Source of the DNA: CAZNLL01 sp964573885
GTDB taxonomy: Bacteria > Desulfobacterota > DSM-4660 > Desulfatiglandales > Desulfatiglandaceae
Assembly: GCA_964573885.1 (NCBI GenBank)
Contig: CAZNLL010000059.1
Coordinates: 1 to 22,211 of the forward strand
DNA length: 22,211 nucleotides
Direction of reading: 5' to 3'
In this document: piece by piece, positions 8,251 to 15,079 of the stretch
Position numbering within the stretch: the stretch's first letter is position 1
How the letters are laid out: the number at the start of each line of letters is the position of its first letter
Translations under genes and position numbers: made by a program
Notes under the pieces: generated by a model
Database searches by the model: none
What the model was told of the DNA's origin: nothing
The model's input: the letters and a program-made list of their open reading frames with translations, nothing else

Positions 8251-9096
8251 CTAGATGTTGACGGCCTTTAAGACCATATCCCCCTCTCCGATTCCCATGT
8301 CGGCGGCGATGACCCGGCACTTGCTCTTTAAGAGAAAGCAGATGGGCCGGTTTTCTTTGGAGAGGCCTTCGTAATTCCCCTGTCCCTTGCTGATGATGAA
8401 CCGGGAGCGGGCAAAGTGTTCTTTAAATTGCTCGCTGCACGTGGCAAGGATGGTGCCCGGCGCATCCGTGCCGGAGGACAAAACGGTGGCGACCTGATCG
8501 ATCCCCGCCTCGCGGGCGTCCGCCTCTGTGGCGTCGTTGATGATGGGCACAGCCCGCACTGCGTAGGTGACCGGCTTTTGCAGTTCCTCTATCAATACCC
8601 TGTCAAAAACACACTCCCCGGCGTTGTCTCCAAGGTAGAGCACTTCCGGGGCTTGGGCCAGCAGGCTCTTGAAGGCCTCGTAATCGCATACGGCGAAATC
8701 CCTGGACAGGACATGGTCGATTTCCTCTTCCATGTCAAAGACCTTATTTGCACCGAAGTCTATGACGTTGCCGGCGATGGCCAGTCTGATGGCGGTCAGG
8801 AGCCTGTCCCCTGATGCTTCCACCTTTTCTTTCAGGAGGGGATACAGGGCGAGGGCCTGGTGGGTACTCTCTTGCTTGATATCCTTGTAGGGATCAGCGA
8901 TTCCTGTGATCTCGCTTATCTTTTTATATATGAGCCTTCCGCTCTCCGGCGGTGTGCTTTCAAGGGGGATGGACCTGAGCATCATGCCCACTTCATCCAG
9001 GATCCGCTTGATCTGTGTTTCATCCTCTGTCGCGATACGGCCGGCCCGAAGGGCCTGGTGCAGAAAACAGGGAAAGCACTCGAGATAGGTCCTCAT
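8251..9096 (-). CDS. DUF89 family metal-dependent damage-control phosphatase
   Basis: A 281-residue DUF89/ARMT1-like protein. The family members studied are metal-dependent phosphatases that remove damaged or side-product sugar phosphates and related metabolites. Visible signatures are an N-terminal ECFPCFLHQAL segment with a CxxC (Cys7, Cys10) typical of the microbial subgroup, AGNVIDF (108-114), and the metal-site motif GDNAGE (156-161). Further along are VPIINDAT (183-190) and KGQGNYE (237-243). The start is ATG 9096, with GAGGAG upstream. It lies 60 bases downstream of trmO on the same strand, probably in one transcript. Its stop is 17 bases from the convergent synthetase gene. The true substrate is not evident from sequence; the family call is secure. 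Confidence 0.92.
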   Translation of the reverse strand: MRTYLECFPCFLHQALRAGRIATEDETQIKRILDEVGMMLRSIPLESTPPESGRLIYKKISEITGIADPYKDIKQESTHQALALYPLLKEKVEASGDRLLTAIRLAIAGNVIDFGANKVFDMEEEIDHVLSRDFAVCDYEAFKSLLAQAPEVLYLGDNAGECVFDRVLIEELQKPVTYAVRAVPIINDATEADAREAGIDQVATVLSSGTDAPGTILATCSEQFKEHFARSRFIISKGQGNYEGLSKENRPICFLLKSKCRVIAADMGIGEGDMVLKAVNI

Positions 9097-9140
9097 AGCA
9101 TTCTCCTCAGGTTCTTTCGCCCAAATACAGGGTTAGGTGA

Positions 9141-9158
9141 GACCGGGAAAAGCCGGTC
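9141..9158. other. Small hairpin at the end of trmO
   Basis: GACCGG (9141-9146) and CCGGTC (9153-9158) form a perfect 6-bp stem around the loop GAAAAG. It overlaps the last two bases of the trmO stop and lies between trmO and the DUF89 gene. On the transcribed minus strand no T-run follows, so it is more likely a processing or stability element than a terminator. Confidence 0.3.
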
Positions 9159-9642
9159 ATTTTGAAAACCTTCCATCATCTTTGGAGGAAGGGAGACGAT
9201 GAAGGTTCTTTTCCAGCCATCCGATCTTATCCACTTCCCGGGTGTCAAATTCAGGTACATAGGGTTTGATATCCAAAAGGGGTGTTTGATCCACAATATC
9301 CACGTCCCGGATGTGAAGGACGTTGTCCTGGACCCTCGCCAGCCTGACCACGGAAAGGCCGATGGGATTGGGCCTGCTCGGGCCCCGGATGGCGAAGATG
9401 CCGTGCGTTTCATCGTCCATGAAGGGCTTTACCGTGAGGGAAGGCTCTTTGGAGAGGTGAAAGTGGTAGATCAAGAAGATATGGGAAAAGCCTTCCAGAT
9501 CCTTTAATCCCTCCGCAAACTGGAGGAACACCTCAACCTTCCCCTCCACCCCCTCCCCACCCGGGGGTTGGATAGGGGTGCCCTTGGGCGCTTTAAAGGG
9601 AGAGTGAATAATGCCGATCGGCCTGTAGCATATCTCCTCCAT
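9157..9642 (-). CDS. trmO: TrmO (TsaA-type) tRNA N6-methyladenosine methyltransferase
   Basis: A 161-residue member of the TsaA/TrmO beta-barrel family, which uses S-adenosylmethionine to methylate N6-threonylcarbamoyl-A37 in certain tRNAs. The start is ATG 9642, preceded by AGGAGAAG; the frame stays open upstream to 9711, but those residues do not resemble the family. Hallmarks in order are RPIGIIHSPF near the N-terminus, HIFLIYHFHLS, THGIFAIRGPSRPNPIGLSVVRL and LLDIKPYVPEFD. The RPNPIGLS and DIKPY motifs are the most conserved of the family. At 161 residues it is the short form, lacking the C-terminal domain of E. coli TrmO (about 235 residues). Some short forms may have other methylation targets. 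It is the first gene of a two-gene minus-strand run with the DUF89 phosphatase. Confidence 0.9.
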   Translation of the reverse strand: MEEICYRPIGIIHSPFKAPKGTPIQPPGGEGVEGKVEVFLQFAEGLKDLEGFSHIFLIYHFHLSKEPSLTVKPFMDDETHGIFAIRGPSRPNPIGLSVVRLARVQDNVLHIRDVDIVDQTPLLDIKPYVPEFDTREVDKIGWLEKNLHRLPSSKDDGRFSK

Positions 9643-10017
9643 GGTTTCTTCTCCTTGCGGGGGGGCCATATCCTTTAGACCATGAGTGCTGGGGAGGCCC
9701 GTGAATATCAAAGAGTTAAAGGCCGTGCATCAGAGTTTCTGGGGGAAGAAAAGACTTGGCCGCCTTTCCCCCTAAGGTGTATTCATCACCAAAGAAAAGA
9801 TTTCGCTATCTTTCCGTCTTAAATGTTTTCATCCAGATCCCAGAAAAAATGACCAGGATAGGGATTATGATTCATTGCACCTCAAAGATTTTATTTCCCA
9901 CCCTTGGCGTCATTCCGCTTGGGGTGGCTCAAACCAGGTCACCCTATATGGGGATTCAGAAGCACATAGGGAAAACCAAGTCATCCGATTTGTCAAGGTC
10001 TTAAAGGGTTCCATTCT

Positions 10018-10046
10018 TTGACTTTCATCCGGAAAAGAAATAATAT
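10018..10046 (+). promoter_or_regulatory. Sigma-70-type promoter for the NRDE gene
   Basis: TTGACT (10018-10023) and TAATAT (10041-10046) are separated by exactly 17 bases, in an A-rich stretch. Transcription would start near 10053, giving a leader of about 235 bases before ATG 10288. It is one of two near-consensus promoters noticed in the window. Confidence 0.55.
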
Positions 10047-10077
10047 TTGCCGCAGAAAGGTTTCCCGAGATGTGACC

Positions 10078-10122
10078 AGGGAACTTGAACCGCGGCCATT
10101 TTAGGGATAGAAAAGGTTCCCT
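10078..10122 (+). other. Leader hairpin upstream of the NRDE gene
   Basis: AGGGAACTT (10078-10086) can pair with AGGTTCCCT (10114-10122) over 9 positions, one of them G-T, around a 27-base loop. It would form about 25 bases after the predicted transcription start. TTTATGG follows the 3' arm, too few T for a clear terminator. It could be an attenuator-like or stability element, or a chance pairing. Confidence 0.3.
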
Positions 10123-10287
10123 TTATGGACGCGAGCAAAACGGCAAGGATCAAGAAATGGGGAGGGATCAAAAAAGGGGCTGGAAGGGCAAGGCCGTACT
10201 GGATTCCGGGGTCTACGGGTTGACCATCCCCTTTGGAAAGGAAGCCCGGGAAGGGGAGACAAGATAGCAGGTGGGAGGCCAGACTTA

Positions 10288-11067
10288 ATGTGTTTGCTCG
10301 TTATCGGGATCCACTGTCATGCCTGTTACAAACTGGTGCTCGCGGCCAATCGAGACGAATACTATGACCGCCCCACCGGTCAGGCCTGCTTTTGGGAAGA
10401 GGCCCCCTCCCTTCTTGCGGGAAGAGACCTGAGGGCCGGGGGCACATGGCTGGGTGTCACCAAAAAAGGAAGGATCGCGGCCATTACCAATTTCAGGGAT
10501 CCGGCCTCTCACAAAGAGGGGGCTCCCAGCCGGGGAGAACTGGTGAGTGGCTTTCTGAAAGGCCGCGAGTCCCCCTTGGACTACCTTGAGCGTGTTGACA
10601 AGAGGCGGGAGGCCTACAATGGCTTCAATCTGGTCCTGGGGGAGGGAGAAAGGCTTTTTTGGTATTCCAACCGGGGGGAGGGGCCACGCCGTCTGGGGCC
10701 CGGAATCTATGGCGTGAGCAATCACCTTCTGGATACATCCTGGCCCAAGGTGGAACGGGGAAAGGAGGCCCTGGCCCGCCTCCTCGCCTCTAAGGAACGG
10801 CCTTCGGCAGAAGCCTTTTTTGGCATGCTTCAAGACCGGACCATTCCCCCGGACAGGCTCTTGCCTGAGACAGGTATAGGACTCGAATGGGAAAGGGTCC
10901 TGTCCCCCCTGTTTATCAAGAGCCCTTATTACGGCACCCGTTCTTCAACGGTCATTCTTGTCGACCAGGAAGATCGGGTCGCCTTTGAGGAAAGGACCTT
11001 TAATGGGAATCCGGATGAGCCGAGGTGTGTTCGATACGAATTTCGATTGGATCCTCAGACCGGTTGA
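10288..11067 (+). CDS. NRDE (TANGO2-like) family protein
   Basis: A 259-residue NRDE family protein, related to eukaryotic TANGO2. The defining motif AANRDEYYDRPT (18-29) is complete. Other family markers are Met1-Cys2 at the N-terminus, LLAGRDLRAGGTWLGV near 44-59, ITNFRDP, SRGELVSGFL and YGTRSSTVILVD near the end. Cys2 becomes N-terminal after Met removal and resembles the nucleophile of N-terminal-nucleophile hydrolases, but no reaction is firmly established for the bacterial proteins. Links to haem or lipid handling are reported for animal homologues. The start ATG 10288 has GGGAGG upstream. It stands apart from its neighbours with its own promoter and a long leader. Family membership is very secure; function is not. 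Confidence 0.92.
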   Translation: MCLLVIGIHCHACYKLVLAANRDEYYDRPTGQACFWEEAPSLLAGRDLRAGGTWLGVTKKGRIAAITNFRDPASHKEGAPSRGELVSGFLKGRESPLDYLERVDKRREAYNGFNLVLGEGERLFWYSNRGEGPRRLGPGIYGVSNHLLDTSWPKVERGKEALARLLASKERPSAEAFFGMLQDRTIPPDRLLPETGIGLEWERVLSPLFIKSPYYGTRSSTVILVDQEDRVAFEERTFNGNPDEPRCVRYEFRLDPQTG

Positions 11068-11131
11068 GGCGTTTTAAGACCGGCCCTGAAAAGGGGGCAG
11101 CCAGGATAAACCATTTTGCAGGGAGGGCGAC

Positions 11132-11413
11132 ATGTTTTTTACGACAAAGAAGACGGGGGTCTTCCTGATTCTTGTGGTTTTTTTCGCGCTCGTGGTGTGG
11201 GGCCTGTTCACGGCGGCCCCGGAGGGCGTTACATCAACGGCCCAGGGCAAGTGGGAGATCATCCCGGGTGAGGATAACATCCTGACGATCAATATCCATT
11301 CCCACCCGGTGGTCGTTAGGGTGCAATCCACAAAGCCGGAGGTTGACCTTATCCTTGTGCAGGACACAAATAAGGGCGTGGTCATCGAATCCATCAGAAA
11401 GAGGGCACGCTGA
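11132..11413 (+). CDS. Small membrane-anchored hypothetical protein
   Basis: A 93-residue protein with a good ribosome site (GGGAGGG) before ATG 11132. Residues 9-29 are one strongly hydrophobic helix after a basic start (TTKK), so the N-terminus is probably cytoplasmic and the rest faces the periplasm. The outer part of about 60 residues is predicted as beta-rich (ILTINIHSHPVVVRVQ, VDLILVQ), ends with basic residues, and has no Cys. I recognise no family. It lies 64 bases after the NRDE gene and 115 bases before the MshEN-like gene, so it may share transcripts with either. Confidence 0.7.
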   Translation: MFFTTKKTGVFLILVVFFALVVWGLFTAAPEGVTSTAQGKWEIIPGEDNILTINIHSHPVVVRVQSTKPEVDLILVQDTNKGVVIESIRKRAR

Positions 11414-11425
11414 GCCGCTTGGGGA

Positions 11426-11485
11426 GGAGGCAGAAATTATCTCAATTCCGGATTGCAAACGTGCTTGTGCCTCCGAAGACCGGAA
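11426..11485 (+). other. Interleaved inverted repeats (possible pseudoknot) in the spacer before 11529
   Basis: Two pairings interleave. GGAGGCA (11426-11432) is the exact complement of TGCCTCC (11468-11474), and TTCCGG (11446-11451) of CCGGAA (11480-11485). The order A1-B1-A2-B2 is that of an H-type pseudoknot, or of two mutually exclusive hairpins. A third small hairpin, GGCTT/AAGCC (11496-11500/11510-11514), sits just upstream of the ribosome site of the next gene. It matches no known riboswitch class I can recall. Confidence 0.35.
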
Positions 11486-11528
11486 ATGTTAGGAGGGCTT
11501 AAAGGGGCCAAGCCGAAGAAAGGAGAAA

Positions 11529-11747
11529 ATGAGACAACGTTTTGGTTTCATAGCGGTGGAAAAGGGGTATATTGGTTTTGACGAACTTGTGGAGGCCATG
11601 AAGGTTCAGGTACGCGAGGAGCTTTCGACAGGAAAGCACCGGCGCATCGGGGAAGTCCTGGTGGGACTCGGATATATGTCGGCCTCCCAACTTGAGGATG
11701 TGCTCAGGATTCAGGAGGCCTCGAGCGGAGACCCTGATGCAGGATAA
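11529..11747 (+). CDS. Small MshEN/GspE-N-like domain protein next to the sensor kinase
   Basis: A 72-residue soluble protein with a clear ribosome site (AAAGGAGAAA) before ATG 11529. It contains two related helix-turn units, FIAVEKGYIGFDELVEAMKVQ and GEVLVGLGYMSASQLEDVLRIQ. This is the pattern of the N-terminal domain of type II secretion/MshE ATPases (LGEILVEKGLIT..QL..AL..Q), which in MshE binds c-di-GMP. The short protein lacks the full c-di-GMP binding sequence as I know it, so ligand binding is speculative. It ends 22 bases before the preferred kinase start, in the same direction, so the two probably work together in signalling. Confidence 0.75.
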   Translation: MRQRFGFIAVEKGYIGFDELVEAMKVQVREELSTGKHRRIGEVLVGLGYMSASQLEDVLRIQEASSGDPDAG

Positions 11748-11769
11748 AGGGGGGAAGGGAGTTGCTTTT

Positions 11770-13719
11770 ATGAAGCGGGTACTGGTGGTGGACAACGACC
11801 TCCTCATCTTGGAGTTTATGCATGAGATCTTGTCCAAGGCGGGCCATGAAGTGGTCACCGCGGAGGACGGCCTTTCCGCGTTGGACATGCTCAAGACCTT
11901 CACGCCGGATGTGATTTTTGTGGATCTGGTGATGCCCAATATCGAAGGGAGGAAGCTGTGCCAGCTCATCCGGCAGATGGACCATGTGAAGGATGCCTAC
12001 GTGGTGGTTCTCTCGGCCATTGCGGCCGAAGAGGAGCCCAATATGACGGTACTGGGGGCCGATACTTGCGTGGCCAAGGGTCCCCTCGATGAAATGGCCC
12101 CCCATATCCTGGCCCTTCTTGAGCAGCCTGAATCCCGTCCGCCAAGGGAAACCCGGGAAGAACCCATTGGTGTGAAGGGCATGCGTGCCCGGAGAATCAC
12201 CAAGGAACTGCTCTCCGTTAAAAGGAATTTTGAACTCATTCTGAAAGGGATGTCCGAAGGTATTGTGGAAATCAACGAGCAAGGCAGAATCCTTTATTGC
12301 AATCCCAAGGCCCTTTCTTTCTTCGCCACGGCGGAGGGGGAACTGCTGGGCTCCCACCTCCAAGACCTTTTTCCCGAAAAGGATCGCCCGTCCGTGTCTC
12401 GAAGCCTGGAATCCATGAGGGAAAGCCGGAAAAACGTGAGCTTGGAAACCCCTTTGAACCTGGGAAAGCATCGCGTGAGACTGGACTTTCTTCCCATTGA
12501 AGGGGAAGGCCTGGCAGGCCTTATCATCTTGAACGATGTAACCGAACATGACCTTATGCAGGACCAGCTTTTTCAGGCCAAGAAGTTGGAGGCGGTGGCC
12601 ACCCTGGCCGAAGGCATCGCCCATGACTACAACAACCTGCTTACGGCCATTATGGGCAATGTCTCCCTGGCCCAGATGTATGCAAAACCCGGGGATAAGG
12701 TGTTTGATCTCCTCACCGAGGCCAAGAACGCCTCCTTAAGGGCGAAGGAACTGACCGAAAGGTTTATGACCTATGCCAAGGGCGGACCGGCCGTCAAGAC
12801 ACGCATGTTTCTCGGCGAATTTTTGAAGGAAACAGTAAAATTGGCCCTCAGCGGGTCCAACGTGGAAAGCCTCTTTACCATCCCCGACGGGCTGTGGCGG
12901 GTGAATATGGATAAAAATCAAATGACCCATGTCATGAACAGTCTTATCAACAATGCGAAAGAGACCATGCCTGAAGGCGGCACTATCCGGGTGGGGGCGG
13001 AAAATATCGCCCTGCAACAAGAGGAAGGGGACCCGTTCCCGCATCTGCCGAGAGGCAATTACGTGAGGATATCCATCCAGGACCAGGGGATCGGCATCCC
13101 GGAAGCCAATCTGCCGAAAATATTCGAGCCCTATTTTTCCACCAAGGACCGGGGGGCCCGCAGGGGCATGGGGCTTAACCTGGCCACTTGCCATTCCATC
13201 GTCAAGGGGCATGGCGGGTATATAGACGTCCGGTCCCGGGAAGGGGTGGGGAGCACCTTCTACATTTATCTCCCTTCCGCCGAGGTGGAGGAAAAGAGTG
13301 AAGATGTGGAGACCGAAGGGCCCCAAAAGGAAAAGGGCCGCATCCTCGTCATGGACGATGAGGAAGTGGTCAGAGATGTGGCAGGGAGGATTTTGGAATA
13401 TCTGGGGTATGAAGTGGCCTTTGCCGAGGACGGCGATGAGGCCGTGGAGGCCTATAAGCGGGCAAAGGCGTCGGGAAAGGCCTTTGATGCAGTCATCCTG
13501 GACTTGACCATACCCGGAGGCCGGGGCGGCAAGGCCACCCTGGAGGAGATCAAGGCGATAGAGCCCCAGGTCAAAGCGCTTATCAGCAGCGGATATTCCA
13601 GTGACCCTGTGGTCGCGGAATATGCCAAGCACGGTTTTATGGGTATGGTTTCAAAGCCCTATAAGATTGAAGAGCTCGCCCAAGTCCTTCACGATGTGAT
13701 CCACAAGAAGAAACCCTGA
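11770..13719 (+). CDS. Hybrid sensor histidine kinase: REC-PAS-HisKA-HATPase-REC
   Basis: A 649-residue soluble kinase with no membrane segment. Domains are: receiver 1 (1-118) with acidic D8/D10, phospho-acceptor D52 and Lys103; a linker; PAS (about 152-262); dimerisation domain with phospho-His285 in GIAHDYNNLL; ATPase domain with N-box NSLINNAKE (390-398), G1 DQGIGIP and G2 GMGLNLA (466-472); and receiver 2 (524-645) with D529/D530, acceptor D578 and Lys629. Both receivers and the kinase have the residues needed for phosphotransfer. The start is ATG 11770 with AAGGGAG upstream; ATG 11737, which would overlap the previous gene, is an alternative. An N-terminal receiver implies that another kinase feeds this one. 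Its output partner is not in the window. It ends 8 bases from the convergent OYE gene. Confidence 0.93.
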   Translation: MKRVLVVDNDLLILEFMHEILSKAGHEVVTAEDGLSALDMLKTFTPDVIFVDLVMPNIEGRKLCQLIRQMDHVKDAYVVVLSAIAAEEEPNMTVLGADTCVAKGPLDEMAPHILALLEQPESRPPRETREEPIGVKGMRARRITKELLSVKRNFELILKGMSEGIVEINEQGRILYCNPKALSFFATAEGELLGSHLQDLFPEKDRPSVSRSLESMRESRKNVSLETPLNLGKHRVRLDFLPIEGEGLAGLIILNDVTEHDLMQDQLFQAKKLEAVATLAEGIAHDYNNLLTAIMGNVSLAQMYAKPGDKVFDLLTEAKNASLRAKELTERFMTYAKGGPAVKTRMFLGEFLKETVKLALSGSNVESLFTIPDGLWRVNMDKNQMTHVMNSLINNAKETMPEGGTIRVGAENIALQQEEGDPFPHLPRGNYVRISIQDQGIGIPEANLPKIFEPYFSTKDRGARRGMGLNLATCHSIVKGHGGYIDVRSREGVGSTFYIYLPSAEVEEKSEDVETEGPQKEKGRILVMDDEEVVRDVAGRILEYLGYEVAFAEDGDEAVEAYKRAKASGKAFDAVILDLTIPGGRGGKATLEEIKAIEPQVKALISSGYSSDPVVAEYAKHGFMGMVSKPYKIEELAQVLHDVIHKKKP

Positions 13720-13727
13720 GAGGGCGA

Positions 13728-14864
13728 CTAGAGAGAAGCCTCGGCCCCTTCCCCGATCCTTTCCATAAAACTCTGGCGGCGCTTTTTGTCCCACTGGGTG
13801 CAAAAGGCGGGCCTGCCCTTCATGACCCGCTTCATGCATAGAGAGCAGGAGGGTTCACATCGCACGATGGGCTCTCCTGTCCGGGCCTTTTGGGGCCACA
13901 GGGGATCGGCCAAGAGCACCCGGGCCAGGCCGATTAGATCGGACGTCCCCTGTTCCAGGATTTTAACGGCTGTTTCGGGTGTCTGAATCCGGCCCGCCGT
14001 GATGACAGGCGTTTGGGGGACCGTTTTTTTGATGGTCCCTGCAAAATGGGCCATATAGGCCTCCTCCTTTTCCTTTTCAAGGTATTGGGGGAGAAAGAAG
14101 GAGTCATAGGTCCCCGCCATGACAGAGAGGTAGGCTGGCCCCCGTTTTTGGAGTTCCCGGGCAAAAAACCCGGTCTCCTCCGGGTGGAGACCCTCAGGGA
14201 GTTCCTCATCTGCGAGGAAACGATAGCCTACCGGATAATCCCCGCCGGTGGCCTCAATCACCCGTTCCACCACCATCAGGGGAAAACGCATGCGGTCTTC
14301 CAAGGACCCTCCAAAGCCGTCCTGCCTGAGGTTGGTCCTGGGTGATAAAAACTGGACAATCAGGTATCCCGTGCCCCCGTGGATTTCGACCCCGTCGAAT
14401 CCGGCCGCCTTGACCCGTCCGGCCGCCTCGCCAAAGGCCTCCACCATTCTTTCGATATCATCGAGGGACATCTCTCGGGGGAGAACATCCCCGGTCTTAA
14501 AGGGGGAGGGGGCCAGCCTTTCAGGGGTAAAGGCGTACCGGCCGGCATGGTTGATTTGAAGGAAGGCCAGGGCTCCCTGTTCATGGATGATGCGGGCCAG
14601 GTCGTGGAGGCCGGGAAGAAACCGGTCATGGTCCACCCTGATGGTAAAAGGGGACCCCAGGCCCGAGGGGTCCACGGCCGCATTTTCCACCACGATGAGG
14701 GCCGCCCCGGAGGCCGCCATCTCCTTGTAATGATCCAGCAAGAGGGGGCTCACCGTACCGTCGGCGTTGGCGTAGCCCAGAAAGAGGGGGGCCATGGTGA
14801 TGCGGTTCTTGAGGGTGAGGTGCTTGATGTCAAAGGGGGTGAAAAGAATGGATGGCTCAGTCAC
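13728..14864 (-). CDS. Old Yellow Enzyme family NADH:flavin oxidoreductase with C-terminal Cys cluster
   Basis: A 378-residue FMN TIM-barrel protein of the OYE/2,4-dienoyl-CoA-reductase N-domain type. FMN and substrate-site segments are NRITMAPL (20-27), QINHAGRY (103-110), IHGGTGYLIVQFLSPRTN (161-178) and GGSLEDRMRF (185-194). The usual HxAHGYL motif reads HGGTGYL, keeping His162 and Tyr167 but with Thr165 for the second substrate-binding His or Asn. A Cys set at 336, 340, 343 and 355 resembles the 4Fe-4S site of dienoyl-CoA reductase (spacing +3, +7, +19) with the second Cys shifted by one. The FAD and NAD domains of that enzyme are absent, so electrons must come from a partner. The start is GTG 14864 with GGGAGG upstream. 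It reads away from birA; the BirA operator lies between. Substrate unknown. Confidence 0.9.
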   Translation of the reverse strand: MTEPSILFTPFDIKHLTLKNRITMAPLFLGYANADGTVSPLLLDHYKEMAASGAALIVVENAAVDPSGLGSPFTIRVDHDRFLPGLHDLARIIHEQGALAFLQINHAGRYAFTPERLAPSPFKTGDVLPREMSLDDIERMVEAFGEAAGRVKAAGFDGVEIHGGTGYLIVQFLSPRTNLRQDGFGGSLEDRMRFPLMVVERVIEATGGDYPVGYRFLADEELPEGLHPEETGFFARELQKRGPAYLSVMAGTYDSFFLPQYLEKEKEEAYMAHFAGTIKKTVPQTPVITAGRIQTPETAVKILEQGTSDLIGLARVLLADPLWPQKARTGEPIVRCEPSCSLCMKRVMKGRPAFCTQWDKKRRQSFMERIGEGAEASL

Positions 14865-14965
14865 GGTGTCCTCCCGAATCCTTTGGGTTTTTTAAATGGC
14901 GCAATCAATCAATGAGAGCGATCTGAGTCTATCAAACCAAGGCCCCGCGGCCAAGGGAAAGTTTG

Positions 14966-15007
14966 TTTTATTGTCAACCATAAAAATATCATAGGTTGAC
15001 AATAAAA
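14966..15007. promoter_or_regulatory. BirA-type biotin operator upstream of birA-bioYMN
   Basis: Two perfect 14-base inverted arms, 14966-14979 and 14994-15007, are separated by 14 A/T-rich bases. The core TTGTCAACC-N14-GGTTGACAA fits the known BirA box (TTGTAAACC-N14/15-GGTTTACAA in E. coli). A possible promoter, TTGTTT (14963-14968) with 18 bases to TATCAT (14987-14992), would place its -10 box inside the operator, so bound BirA would block it. The operator ends 72 bases before birA. Confidence 0.85.
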
Positions 15008-15079
15008 GGGGCCGGTGGTAAGGGAATTTTCTGGCCTGAAGATCCTTAAGCGGAGTCAGGCATTGACGGCGTGTAAGAA

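Larger units (their letters stand above)
9643..10287. other. 645-base intergenic spacer between trmO and the NRDE gene
   Basis: The spacer separates two divergent genes and is visibly richer in A and T than its flanks up to about 10050. Short open frames at 9756-10004 and 10085-10267 have neither good ribosome sites nor protein-like composition, and I do not call them genes. Hairpin-capable segments are 9741-9748 with 9765-9772 (GGGGGAA with TTCCCCC), in the trmO leader direction, and 9920-9946 (10 pairs, three of them G-T). The promoter at 10018-10046 and the leader hairpin at 10078-10122 are listed separately. The rest shows nothing I can identify. Confidence 0.5.

Noticed and set aside
9141..9158. 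Intrinsic terminator at the trmO end
   Set aside because: The T-run is on the wrong side for the minus-strand transcript, and the stem is only 6 bp. Kept only as a hairpin.
9756..10004. Possible 82-residue protein
   Set aside because: It has no ribosome site, has low-information composition, and lies in an A/T-richer spacer. Not convincing as a gene.
10085..10267. Possible 60-residue leader peptide
   Set aside because: It needs a TTG start without a ribosome site and is dominated by Gly, Lys and Arg. More likely untranslated leader.
12736..13632. A 298-codon open frame on the minus strand
   Set aside because: It is antisense to the kinase ATPase and receiver domains, whose motifs are all present on the plus strand.
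14996..15024. TTGACA at 14996 as the birA -35 box with TAAGGG at 15019
   Set aside because: The -10 match is poor. The TTGACA is better explained as part of the operator arm.
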